From Conus ventricosus (Eukaryota; Mollusca; Gastropoda; Neogastropoda; Conidae): 64,000 nucleotides of DNA. Both the position numbers and the translations under genes were made by a program. The stretch is taken from NCBI GenBank assembly GCA_018398815.1, contig CM031618.1:56388010-56452009 (forward strand), written 5' to 3'. Shown here in pieces: positions 20,526-33,100 of this stretch (positions are counted from its first letter, which is position 1; each line of letters opens with the position of its first letter). The notes under the pieces are model-generated. The model ran no database searches, was not told the origin of the DNA, and saw only the letters and a list, made by a program, of their open reading frames with translations.

Positions 20526-20710
20526 CAGGGCTCACCATGACGCACATATGTGCGACTAGAGCACTATGAGCGGAAAAAGGACGCACACTTTATGTCTGAC
20601 TTCACCAAAATATGAAAGGGGTCCCTGGGGGACCCTTACACGGGACCACCCAGGGAGTCGTAGCGTTTTAATGCTACTGTACGCAATTTTTTGCGTTTTC
20701 AGAAGCCCGA
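20526..20710. mobile_element. Short hAT-like MITE, block B copy
   Basis: Matches 15636-15820 (CAGGGCTCACCATGACGCAC on the left, AGAAGCCCGA on the right). Directly preceded by a GT run. Confidence 0.7.
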
Positions 20711-22191
20711 ATGATAAATCCAATAAGAACAATCTGAAACAGCAGCTAGCTACACAGAGCTACCAAGCTGATCATCAGTATGTGTCGAAGGAGGCCATCT
20801 ATATAATGTGTATACGCGTCAAGATCTTTTACTTTGCTTGAACATGTATGTAGTTGCACGTTGCATAGATTGGGAATGCTTGGATTTATTTCTTTTTTTT
20901 CTTCTTACTTTAACCAGGCTCTTTGTAATTAATATGAACTCTGTTCGTTGTTTACCGACAGAGAAGTCAGCAGGTATGAGGTTGGACCCGGAAGCTTTAC
21001 AGAATATCTCTGCAAGCACATGCAAACATTACTCATATGGATGGGCGCAATGTGGTGTACAGAGCATATGAAAAATGAGAACAGACTAAAAAAACAATTT
21101 CCATGCGTGTCTGACGGAATAAAAATAATGTGTTAATAATGAACCTGGCACAGGGGCATGGTTGAAGACTATGTTCAAGTGGCCCGCCTGCAAAACTTAG
21201 TGGTACAAAACCAATTCCTCTACACACAACATTTTGAATATAAACAGAAAGGCCAAAATTATGCCAACACTGCTGTTAAACAGAACCCCAAAGGACCTGT
21301 TCTGATATTTGAATCCCAAGTGCTCTCAGGCAGTTTGAATGCACTGTCAGTCCAAACTCACACTATTGTCAGGGGACTCAATGCATCATTAAATAATGAT
21401 ATACCTAACAGCAATTATGTGGTATTTTTCAAAACCTTTTCTATAACAAAGTAAAATGTGCCCCAGGGACCGCATCTGATCTTGTTTGTAGTAACAAACT
21501 GCATAATTTACACCACTGTGAATTTACCAGCTCTACCACGTTCACATCTGCTGTTGCAAATCTGGACCGGTGACTTTTATTTATGTTTCAGTGTCTAGGA
21601 CCCCACTGTTACTTTATCAGGCATGGTACTGGAGTAGGAGGCTAAAATCACTTTTTCCCTGAAATTTTGGGTGGTCCAGGGGCATTGCCCTCTGAAGATG
21701 ACGTTCTTTCAGCAAATTCTAGCCTGTACAAAAAAACGCCTCTCCCAAACTAATTTCAGTTCTTCACACTAAGCTGTTTCTGCTATAAAATAAGCTCTCC
21801 TTGAATCACTTTGTCCGTCATTACTTCAACCCAAAGGAGGTTTTAAGCCCAAGGAATCGCAATAGCAAAAAAATGTACATATTTACAATGCTTTTTAGTG
21901 GCAATACATTAACTCAGCTTTTCTATGCACAACGCAAAAACATTTCATTTTCGTCTCATATTAGCCAATCCATCGCCATTTGTTTGCCACACCAGCATGG
22001 GAATATCATTCGTCAGAAAATTTCGCGGAACTATGTCTTACGCTTTGGCATTTTTAATTTTTCTTCTTTTCTTTGTCCCTTGTTCAAATTCTCTCATGTC
22101 AACCCAGAGCATGGGAAAAGCAGTGGCGCATGTCTCGAAAAAGCGCATGGCGGAAAAGTAGTCCAACTCAATGCTACTTTTACGTGGACGG

Positions 22192-24015
22192 TAAGATAAG
22201 ATAATGTTGCATAATATAATATAGCCCAGCCGACCGCAAACGGGCCACATCAGGGCTCTGTCCCCACGGTTAACCTCATGACAGGCGAGAACCCGCTAGC
22301 GCCCCAAACCGGAAATCACACAAGGCCCAAAACGCTGAGCAAAGCACAGCGCCCGGTAAAAAACACGTGGCAACAATGGGGCGCCGGCCATATTTCTCGA
22401 TAGAAAAGGAAGTCTCGCTCGAGAACGTGACTTCCTTATTCCTGTGGCCATTTACTTACGTTTGCAATAAACGCGCGAGAGTCGATACGTGCGAAGTTCT
22501 CGAGTTACGAATTTTTTACGTTTTGTGGTCGAAAGCTGTTTTTCGCCATCGCCTAAACTTGATTTCTGCCGTCTATAACGAGAATTTTAGTGATGAAGAT
22601 ACTGTGATTTGTGGAATTTACGGCATAAGACTTAGTGGAAAGTGCTGGGTTTTGAAGCTTAGAGTGAACCCCAGATTTCGATGGGATGATGTTCAGGTCT
22701 GATTCGGAAGAACGTTCTTTCTGACGGAATTTTTTCTTTCCCGAGTAAATGGGGCTATTTGATATTCTACAAACTAAATGATTAGCAACATATATATCAT
22801 AGGAATTTTTAAAATTATTTTCCATTCCTATTTCCTTCCTCTCTTTTTATTAATTTTAAATTGGGTAAACATGTTCAAAATTACGGAGTTTACTTACCTT
22901 GCGATGGGTTATCGGCGTAACTAAGCTCAGGTAAGGCATACCAAAGACGGTTTTAAAAATCAACTCCACAGTCTTTTTTTTTTTTTTTTTAAACACCTTT
23001 CAACATCTCTTTACATGACATCGTCTAGAAAACGTACCAGAACTTTGTTAAAAAATCGTTCTTCCGTGTAAAATCTTAAATCAGATGAAAAAATGGGATT
23101 CTCTTCAAAAACTCACGGATCTTCCTGGCCTCCGCTGTAAAAATGTTTGTGTCTCACATCGTTGCACATCCCCACACTCTTAAAGAAACATTGTTTCAAT
23201 TGTGAGTGGCGCATGACATGTGAATGCACCAGGAGCTTCTGTCACTCTTTAAAAGGGAGAATAAGAATGTGGTAAAATACGAATGGCGATGTGCAGCCGG
23301 CAACAGAACCGTTTCCTTTTCGACCTCCGACGTTAGATGGGAGGAAAGGACGTCCTTACGGTTTGGAGACGGAGCTGAAAGAGTTTGTTTATTCGTTCTG
23401 TTGTGTTCCAATCCTCCTGCCAGTAGGTCTATACATAATCGTTTAATTTTGGGTTTACACATCTGAGAGGGGAAATTATAAAAGTAGGCCAGTTTCTCTC
23501 TTGTGGCCGTTCATGGCTAAACGATTCACCACCATCGTTTCCGCCCGATGCCAACATGACCAGGAAACCCAAGCTGAAGCCAAGCGCGTTATTGTTGTAA
23601 CCGTTCCGCTTTTCAAAGTGCTAAAAGTTCAAAGAGAAATGTAAAAGTTCTGGTGTCTGAAGGTTTTGCGGCCAGCTATGGCCTCCCAAAGTGACAGTGA
23701 ATCGACCAGACAGAAGCACCAGAAAGTTCGCTCTCGAAGATTTGCAGAGAGCATCTCTTCAAAGCCAGAACCAAGAAGCAGTAAGTTCAGCGGAGGAATA
23801 GACAGAAGCATAAGAATGTAAACGTTCCAACAGTTTATCTGAGAAGGAGCCCCAGGGCAGTTAGGCTGCACAGGCCCCTCCATCATTCCGGCCTTGGAAC
23901 CGTCAGTGAAAACTTTTTGTAGGTAGGATGGGGAATTTGGAACAGAGGTCAGCAAACAATGCCTTGTACGCCAGAGAGCATGGTAGATCTTTGCGAAAAG
24001 AGATCAGGAAAAGAA
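22192..24015 (-). mobile_element. I-type LINE, 3' part in block B (copy 4)
   Basis: The TAAGA-type tail and conserved 3' terminus at 22192-22269, the TTAA element, then ORF2 C-terminal sequence 22954-24015. Frames are too broken for long ORFs, but CIHMSCATH-like and KVFTDGS pieces can be read. Confidence 0.8.
22274..22950. mobile_element. TTAA-flanked piggyBac-like element, block B
   Basis: Same element and same insertion point as 17337-17991, TTAA at 22270-22273 and about 22953. The reading AVYNENFSDEDTVICGIYGI (from about 22570) is more continuous here than in block A. Sharing the exact insertion site shows that A and B descend from one locus. Confidence 0.72.
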
Positions 24016-27000
24016 AAAGGTTGCTTATAGCCCAGCCGACGCAGAGGGCACATCAGGGCTGTCAACCCGCGTTTAAAATCAACTCACCAGTTCATTATAA
24101 AAAACACAAAAAAAAAAAAACAAAAAAAAACAAAAAAAAAAAACTTTCACACACCTCGATACATGACAACGTCTACAAACAACCCCAGAAACTTTGTTAA
24201 CAATCCTTCTTCCGTAACATCTCAAATCCGATGAAAAATGTTAATTTCTCTCAAAACCCAAGGATCACGTTCAGGCGGGGACCTCCTGAACAGGATCTTC
24301 AAGGACTCCGCTGTAAAATGTTTGTGTTCTCCCCACTGTTGCAAGAATCCCAACACTCTAAAAGAACCTGTTTCATGGTGAGTGGTCATGACATGGAATG
24401 CCACCACGGAGCTTCTCCCTCTTTAAAGGTACGAATGGTATAGTCAAGTTAAAATACGAACAAGGCCGGTGAGCAGCCGGCACAGAACCGTTCCACTTTA
24501 CGACCACCCGACGCTAGCTGGTGAGGAGTCCTTAAGGTTTGGACGGGCTTCTGAACGAGTTTGTTACTCGTCTGTGTGATCAATCTTCCTGCCAGAGGAT
24601 CTCATCACATACACGATAATTTTGGGGTTTCACATGAACATGGGAGTATAAATGATGGACAGTTTCTCTCTTGTGGCTGTTTTGGCTAACACATCAACCA
24701 TTTCGTTCCCGCCGCTGCCACCATGGCCAGGAACCCACGCACGCAGTATTGTTGAAACCGTCCGCCTTCAACTTGCTAAAAAGTTCAAAACAAGAGTAAT
24801 AGTCTGGATGCATCAAGGTTGCGGCCACCAGCTATGGCCATTCCAAAGCTGACTGCGAATCCGACAGACACGAACCAGGACAGTCCCTCCTCGAGAATGG
24901 GAGACTTATCTTCAAATCCAGTACTAGAGCAGTAAGTTCAGAGACAGAGAATAGACAAGAAGCATCTGACTGTATATGTTCCAACAAAATCTGAGCAGGG
25001 CCCCAGGGCAGTTAGGCTGCCAGGGCACTCCATCCTCAGACTTGGGGCACCGTCAGTGAAACTTTTTTGATCGGCATGGGAATTTGGAACAGAGATTCGG
25101 CATACAAAGCCTGTACGCAGAGAGCTGGTAGACTCATACGGAAAGCAGCGAGATCAAACGAATCTCTGAGTGAAAAAGGTCCATGGGAGGTTGATCGGTA
25201 AACTTGGAAAAATCGGGAAACTACCCCCAGGTCTATACCTGATGCCGGCACGAGAGGCTCGCTACGAAGTCCAAACGGAGGCATACCTTTCGGGTTATTT
25301 TCAAATTCCTTTGGAACGGAAGGGTCAAAAACACAGTCATAGGCAGGATTCTGTCGGTCTCTGAGAACAGTCGGATTTAATAAATCAAAGACAGTTACAG
25401 CCTGCGGTTGGACAGTGAAGGTTACCAGCCTCTGGTACAGGCCTGTACACAGGGGTGGTGCGGCACGCCGCCAGCAGAGACGAAGAGCCCTTGGCATGGT
25501 GGATAGGGTCCAAGAGTATTGAGGTAAGCTAAGATGATCTTGCGGAGCCGTTACACAGCCACCAACGTTTAGTCCAGTTTTTCGAACGGACCAGGGTTGT
25601 AGAGGGTGCACAAAGTTTTTTCAGCGCCCCAGTCGGTGGGTGCTTACGACCCGCAGAATATTCAGTGCCTTTTGGCAAGCGTTTTAGGGTTTTTCATATG
25701 GCTGAGAAAGTTAAGTTTTTGGTCAAAAATGAAACTCAGGAAATTTTGGCTCTTTAACGGCCTGGAAATGGTGAGAAAATTTTCTACTTGAAGGTTACCG
25801 GCTCTGGAAAAAACTGACGGAAATTAGGAAGTGATACACTGGGTTTTGTAGCAGAAAAGGTTTTGAAGCCGTTTTCATTCCGCCACCGCTGGCTTTTCTC
25901 TACGCCCCAGCTGGAGCCTGCGCTGGACACTGGGTACAGGCTTCCAGTTGCGTGCGGCCACAAAATCATCACTCACACTGGCAGTCTGAACCCTGCTGAA
26001 CTGATTTCACAATGTTGTTGATCTAAATACTAAGCGGGAGGAGATAGTATGCTCCCTGGGAACACCCAACTCTGCTGTGGACATCATGAGAGAAGAGGTG
26101 GGTGCCAACCCGGACCTGCAACTGTAGTACTGCCAAAAAAGTTTGAATAAAAGCGGGGAAGATGACCTCGAAAACCAGATCGTGTGAGATCATGAAAGTA
26201 TCCCGACTTTCCAGGTGGTATAGTAGGCCTTCTCCACCGTCAAAGAAAATTGCCACTGCATGCTTGTCCTGTTTAAAAAAGCGTTTTTTCTAAGTGTAGT
26301 TTCCAGCGAATCAAATGGTCAACTGTACTACGATGTTTGCGGAAACCACACTGTTCTTTCGCCAAAAGGCCATCCGGTTTCGAGTTTCCACATGCGCCTT
26401 AGAATTGACCCTTTTTTCCATCATTTACAGACAAGAGGTCAAAGCTATGGGGACGGTTTAGTTAGATGGATTAGAAAGATCTTTTCCAGGTTTGGGGGAA
26501 TTGGGATAATGAGGGCTTTCCGCCAAGCGGGTGGAAAGCACACCTGTTAGTCCACACGTGGGTTGTATACCTTTAACAGGATTGTTCAGACCTTCATGCG
26601 GAAGATGTTTCAATAGTGATCATGTATGTCATCTAGACCTGAAGTAAGATATCGCTGCAAGAGAGTAAGGCAGATTAGCACGGTTTAATGTAAAAGGAAG
26701 ATAGTAGTATTCCAGTTGTGGATGGGAAAAGTTGGCGGGGAGATTATTCTTTTGGGCTTTGGGTTTGACAAAAGTGACTGATTTAATAGACGAGGAGGAA
26801 TCTTTTCATGGTTGAAGCATAGCAGATTAGCAACTGCTTTCTTTTTTGTTATTAAAAATCCGAAAACTTGAGATGGTATCACAGTGGGACAGGTTTTGTT
26901 CTTCCCTATGATTTTCTTAATGATGTTCTCCACTTTTTTCTTAGCCGTTTTTGATGTCAGCCTGAGCAGAAGCTTTCTCCAGGACCGACGTTTACTGATT

Positions 27001-28108
27001 TTCTAAAGGTTGTCTCGAATTTAGCACGGAGTTTCTGATGGGCTCGAGCGTTTGGGGACACGAAGGTCGTTGGTTATAACAGACGCTGAGCCCGTTTTCT
27101 AAACTTTGGCAATTTGTTGGCATTCTGAATCGAAAACAGGGTGGGTTTGGGCATTTGAAGTTTATCGGAAACGAAAGGACCCTGGCATACAGGCTCTTTA
27201 GCACATTTGATTCACGTGATTAGTGAGAGATTCTGCGGGGTCTGGACTCTGAAAAAGATCCAGTGTCCATGGACATCTTTTGAACCTAGTGGCTGCAAAT
27301 AGGATCCAGTTTGCTTTTTTATAATTGAGGATTGAGAGACAGAGACGTGTTCAGATAATACAGGTCTGTAGAAGGACAGGAAAATGGTCACTACGTGCAG
27401 ATCGTCATGACAGACCACTCATAGTCCAGGACCAGCGAGGGGTCACAAAACCGACACATTAAACACGAAAGTGAAACCTGTGGAAGAGAGGAGGTGAAGT
27501 TGCAGAGAATCCGTCGTTCAGGACAACACAATCCAATCCGAAAGGACATCCTCAATCCAGCCGACCTCTGGATGACGAACCGGTACTACCCAAAGCGGGT
27601 TGAGCGTTAAAGTCAACCCACAGCAATAAAGGTCAGCGGGGGTTCCTCTTCTCAGAATGACCGGTCCTATGACGACAAACGGGACCGAAGGTCGAGAGAT
27701 AAGAGAAACAGATTGTCCCGTTCTTGTGGAGAGTGTCTCTGCAGCTACAGCCTGAAGGGAGGTAGACAGAGTGACAGGACATACAACAAAGTTTTGTGTA
27801 GGAGATGGGCAACCACCGCCGACAGTTCCCAGCTTGGGGATGGTTGTGCGGTTTCGACAGCATATTAAACGCCAGAAAGAGATAAAGGTTTCTGGCTTTG
27901 AATTTGAGTTCGTGAAGAGCCCCGACGTGGAATGTTTTAGAGTGGACTGCCACAGGAAGCGTGACGCTCCTCGATGGTTGAATTTTAGACAGGATATTCC
28001 AATGGAAATATTGTATTACTCCATAGGTGCAGAGGGCGGAAAAAGGAGGAGATAGGTTCATCTCCTCCTCAACATCTGCTGCTAAAGCTGTCAATTTGTT
28101 GCTTAATT

Positions 28109-28850
28109 TCATGGACTATCTGCAGAACTGCTGGCGACTTGCCAACAGGTGAAGTAGGTCGGCGGTTTGGGGGACGGGAATGGAGGTTTTTTTTCCTCAC
28201 CTCCACATCTCACACTAGGTTGAACTCCCTTGCCCGCACGGGCACTGGACAGAGGAGTACGGGGAGGGGAGCTGGTTTTTCTAAGCTGCCCAGCAGCAGA
28301 TGTTGTAGATGCTGGGGCAGTAGAGGGAGGGGTGAGCGGATTTTTTGCCTCCACAGGGGCAGTCACTTTGGTTTTGGAAGGTGGTGGACCTGCTTCACCC
28401 AGTAGCTGACGTTTTTCCTTGCAATGTCATCGAAAACGTTTAAAATTATCCCCAGTCAGACAGGCAGACTGACGAGTTGGAACTGTTTGAACTTTATTAC
28501 GGCGAAGCCTCCGACGAAGCTGTCGGCGAACTGATCTGCACACACCCTGCTTGCGGGCTTCAAAAAAGGAGATTTTTCTTAATCTGTTTTAACCCTTTGT
28601 ATTGTAGATTCCTGAATCCACAGAGGACCCAATTCCGTGAGAGGGGGATGGTCGCCACCGCAGTTTGCACAATGTGCCGGATCTTTACACGGACCACTCA
28701 TGGGTTGCCTTGCAGCAAATACCACACACCTCTGCCCAGAACAACGGTTCTGAACATGGCCAATTCTGCATCGGAAGCACCTCAACGGGGATGGAACGTT
28801 ACAACCGACGGACAATCAGGTAGGCGACTTTGATGACCGGAGGCAGCACA
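28109..28850 (-). pseudogene. Copy E ORF1 (gag-like), broken
   Basis: Two frame pieces: 28579-28815 with three zinc-knuckle-like clusters (CFRC-RIGHVQNRC, CGVC-like, CANCGGDHP), and 28109-28366 with the Pro/Ser-rich tail (PPRTPLSSARAGKGVQPSV). The tail frame confirms that the 5646-5834 piece in copy 1 belongs to ORF1. Upstream (28782-28970) lies VCRR/PLSDIL-type sequence, probably ORF1 N-terminal, unreadable as one frame. Confidence 0.75.
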
Positions 28851-28869
28851 GGGTTGCAGAATGTCAGAA

Positions 28870-30110
28870 AGAGGGTGTGGTGGCCTCTTTCTGACCCTTT
28901 TGACAGTCACCTGCGTACCTCCGTCACACCCTGGGATGCCAGCTCCGTTTTGATCTTGCCTCTGAAACACCTGATAATTCCCTGCAGCGAATCATCTTTT
29001 GATGAAAAAACATTTAATTGTTGTGGGGAGTTACCCTTGTCTCCCTGTCCACAGTTTTCGTGCTTTCAGCAAGTGTTTTCCATGGGATTGTTTTAGCGAT
29101 TAGCAACCTGTGCATGAGAAAGAGCTTCCTCAACCTTTGATGGACCGAGGGTCACCTGCTATACCTTGAAACACCCTTTTGGATAGCAAAGGCTCAAAGC
29201 TGAACAGGGGTCTTTCTTGCTCAGTTATTTCATAACGAGCCAGGAAGGCCCAAACAATGTCTTTCTGTCTAACCTCCATGTCGAATCGCAGTCACTATCA
29301 AAATCCCCTAAATAGGGGAAGCTTGCTTCCTCTTTTTTGGGGGGAATGATTTTTGAAACACAAGCCACAGTATTGATGGAATTTGTGTTTCATCCCTCCT
29401 TACCCACCCACCTTGGAGTCCACTAAGGGGCCAGGGCCACGAAACCAATGTCTGACCCACTTCCAGGCTTCGGGAGGAGACATTACGACAAAGAGAAGCA
29501 ACAAACCCAATCCCCTGATCATGCTTCAATCCGGGAGGGAACCGAGAGCTGAGCCACTGCAGGGGTTTACTGGCCAGCTGGGAAACCTGCCCGTCTTGAC
29601 CCAACCCAGAAAGGGGAGCCGCTTGTACACCGGGCCAACGAGTACTCCCTGTCTAGGAGAGGTCCCGAGCCAAAGTGATGAGTTGAGACGCTGGCCATCT
29701 CAATCACCAGGATCTCAGTCCCTCCGACACAGTCGCACCGCACGGCAAAGCGGCGTATCTTAGGAGACCACAGAGAGAAAAGGAGTGTGGAAAAAGAAGT
29801 ACTTTGAAGGGGGACGAAGATAGAAAAGGGCAAAATAAGGGAGGCAGGAAACAACAAGAAAAGGAGAAGGAAAGGCGGTTTACTTCTTATTCAGGAACGT
29901 CCTCACCCTTAGCCTATCTGACATGGGACGCCTACAGTGGCATCAATCCTTACCAACGTTCGCTTAGGCCATACAGCATCTTCCACCTTAGGCCTCAAAC
30001 GCAGTGTGGAAAAAAACTAGCCTATCTCCAAGTATCGATGCCCCCGCCAGCAATGCCATAAGGGATCATGGACCGCGCAAGCCCTCGACCACGACAAGGT
30101 CGCAACCCAC
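28870..30110 (-). other. 5' region of the I-type LINE (5' UTR/ORF1 start)
   Basis: Shared with copy C (about 34480-35743) and copy D (about 41640-42903). Landmarks: GGGGCCAGGGCCAMGAAACC, CCCTGATCATGCT, GGACCAGGTCGCA-type end. No long frame survives. The outer edge is set where E, C and D stop matching, just after GGTCGCAACCC. Confidence 0.6.
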
Positions 30111-30117
30111 GGTCAGG

Positions 30118-33100
30118 GTCTTTGCGAAAAGCTGCACGATCGAAAACCGAATCTCTGGTGTGAAAAGGTCCCGGCGGCTGATCGGAACACTTGGAAAAAT
30201 CGGACACTACTCTGTGTCTTGACATGCATTCCGCACATGAGGAGCATACGAAGACCAAACGGCAGAATAATTTCGGGTTGATTTCAACTTACTTTGGAAC
30301 GGGAGGGTCAAGACACAGTATAGGCCGGGGTTTTTGGTTTCCGAGATAACAGTCGGATATTATAATTCAATGACAGATTCAGCCTGCGGTTTGGACAGTG
30401 AAGGTTTTCACCCGACCATCTGCGTACAGGTGTACACAGGGGTGGTGCCGGAACGCTCCAAGGACAGAGATGAAGCCATGCTGGTGGATAGTGTTCCAAG
30501 AGTTTGAGGTAAAGACGATCTAGCAGAGCGTAACAGCACAACGTAGTCAGTTTAGAATGACCAAGGTCTTAGCAGGTGCAGGCAAAGATTTTTTATCAGC
30601 GCCCCAGGCAGTGTGCGCTACGACCCGAGGAATATTCAGTGCCTTTTCTGGCAAGCAGTTTTGAGTTTTTACTGTGGCTGGAGAAGTTCAGTTTCTGAGT
30701 CAAAAATAACTCCCAGAAAATTGGCCTCTTGCACAGCTGGACTGGGAGATTTCCAACTTGGAAGATCAGGATGGAAAAGAATGACGGAAATATGGAAGTG
30801 AACAAACTGGTCTGTGTTGGAGAAAAGGGTGAAACCGTTTTATCGGCCCACGATGGATTTTATCCACCACAAAGCTGGCGCTGCGCTGGAACTCGGGTAC
30901 AGGCTTCCCGTTGCGTAGACAGCAAACTCATCCCATCAGCAGTTGAACCCTGCTGAACTCTGATTTAACCAATGTTGTTGATCTTGATGCTTAAAGAGGC
31001 AGGAGACAGTTGCTCCCCTGTGGAACACCAACACCTGCTCGTGGACATCAGAGAGAGTGGTGCCAACCAGGACTGAAAACTGTGTTTGCCACAAAATTTT
31101 TGAATGAAAAGGGACGCTGACTCGAAAACCCAGACATGGAGATCATGAGTATCCGACTCCAGGTGGGATCGTAGGCCTTCTCCAAGTCAAAGAAAATTGC
31201 ACTGTGCATGTGTTGTTCTTCACACAAAGGCGTCGTTCCGACAGTGTAGATTCCAGAGAATCAAATGGTCAACTATAGTCCGATGTTTGTGGAAACCACA
31301 TGTTTTTCGCCAAAAAGGCCATTCGAGTTTCGAGTAAGTTTCACATGAGTCTAGCATTGACCCATTTTCTCCATCCATTTCCCGACACAGCTGGTCAACG
31401 CTATGGGACGGTGTTGATGGGTTAGAAAGATCTTTTCAGGTTGGGAATGGAATAATGAGGGTTTTTCGCCAGAGAAGGATGGGGACGAAACCAGTAGTCC
31501 ACACCTGGTTGATACAATGTTAGCAGGAAGTTCAGACTAATTTGCGGAAGACGTTTCAACAGTTGTAATCAGAGGTTCCGTTTTTTTAGACCGGCATATG
31601 CGGTTTTTAGGTAGTAAATATTTGCTTGTACCGGAAAAAAATAAAGCCGCCGGTTACGTGTACAGGCGCAGAACTCTGAGCGCTTTGATCTTCACTATCC
31701 AGCACTGTCTGCTCTCCGCTGGTCAGCGGGTGAGCGGGGATGGCAGGCAGGAAATAAGCCTGCAGGCCGACAAACAATACATTGACATCACTCTCTCCCT
31801 TCTTTCAGTCCAGGACCTTTGCCCCCCTTTTTTTTCAATGGGACACGCGTGATTATACAGCACTCGCGTCAAATGGAGGTCCATATATTTTGAGAACCCA
31901 GGTTCCCCTAGGTGTAGCCAAGTTTCGTGCCTTTTTACACGGTCATCGGGCCAATGTTACTAAGTACGTAGACCAAAGTTTTCAATGTCTGCTTCTGCAA
32001 AAATGTTTTGTTATGCTTTTTGTTTTCATTTTGCTTATTTTGGCATGTTACTTTCGTCGACTTTTCTGTTGAGTTCCGTTGATGCAGGCTGTCATGCCAA
32101 GCCTGTTACGTGCTTTCCGTGTGCCGGTTAGTAGGCCGCTCGCTATCGCCCGTTCGCGTGACCCAGCATGCGGTTGAGTGTGTAGTGCTTGGCAGGCAGC
32201 AGCGTGGTACCAGCCTCGATTTAAGATTGTACCGGAAATTATTTTTGTTGTCGGTACCATGTTTACCGGCCAAAGACTTAGTCTAGGGAACCTCTGTAAT
32301 GGATTAATCTATACCTGGAGAGGATCGCTGCAAGAAAAGTAAGGCAGATTTCAGTTCGTTTAAGTGAAAGGAGATTGTGTAGTCTTCCATGTAGTCGGAC
32401 GAAAAGTTACCGGGTGATCTTTCTTTAAGGGCTTTGTTTTTTGACAAAACTGGCTGATTTGTTAGAAGAGGGAGGAATTCTTTTCATGGTTGAAGTAAAG
32501 CAGATTAGCAACGGCTTTTTTCTCTGTTATTAAGAATCGAACACTTGGAGCTGGTTCACAGTGGAAGGTGTTCTTCTTTTGATTATCTTAATGATGTTCC
32601 CACTTTTTTCTAGAAGTTTTCGATGTCAGCTGGAGCAGAGCTTCTCCAGGACTGACGTTTACTGATTTTAAAAGCGTGTCTCGATTGTGCACGGAGTTTT
32701 TAGGGTATGGGCTCGACGTTGGGAACCGAGAACGGTCGTTGGTATACGACGCTGAAGAACGTTTTCGAATTTAGGGAAATTTGTTGGCAAGTCTGAAACG
32801 AACCAGGGTGTTTTTGGCCTTTGGCGTTTGTCGGAGACATGGAATACGGCTTTTTAGCAATTTGATCACGTTTTAGTCAGCGGATTCTGCTGGTCGGAAC
32901 TCTGAACGAAAATCAGTTGTCTGGACATTCTTAGAAATAGTGCCTGCAAATAGATCCAGTTTGCTTTCTTATAATTTAGATGTGAGAGACAGAGGACTGG
33001 TTCAGATATTAGGGTTGTAAAAGACAGGGAAAGGGTTCACTTCCGAGCAGATCGTCATGGACAGACCATCATAGTCAGGACAGCGAGAGGGGACACAAAA

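Larger units (their letters stand above)
18998..24015. repeat. Tandem block B, noisy copy of block A
   Basis: Same order of landmarks as block A with very many one-base insertions and deletions: microsatellite 19010-19255, C-run 19551-19593, MITE 19620-20357, short MITE 20526-20710, LINE 3' tail 22192, TTAA element 22274-22950, then LINE to about 24000. Where A has an intact motif, B often has an indel (for example TCTCGCTCGAGA). Looks like unpolished long-read sequence or an old duplicate; the indel type favours the former. Confidence 0.8.
24018..30110 (-). mobile_element. I-type LINE copy E, longest copy (~6.1 kb), frame-broken
   Basis: Minus strand, 3' end at 24018 (GTTGCTTATAGCCC), 5' end near 30110. 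Segments: C-terminal domain/RNase H 24.2-25.1 kb; RT thumb 25.1-25.6 kb; RT core 25.6-26.7 kb (a degraded FVDD region near 25.97 kb); linker 26.7-27.2 kb; endonuclease 27.2-28.03 kb; ORF1 28.04-28.85 kb with knuckles CFRCRIGHVQNRC and CANCGGDHPPL; then about 1.25 kb of 5' region absent from copy 1. It is the only copy with both a 3' end and the 5' region, so it gives the element's approximate full length. One-base indels occur every few dozen bases. Confidence 0.85.

Noticed and set aside
31598..32072. Frames inside the CAGAGGTTCCG MITE as a possible transposase
   Set aside because: Not shared with the cleaner copy at 38680-39409 and no catalytic motif.
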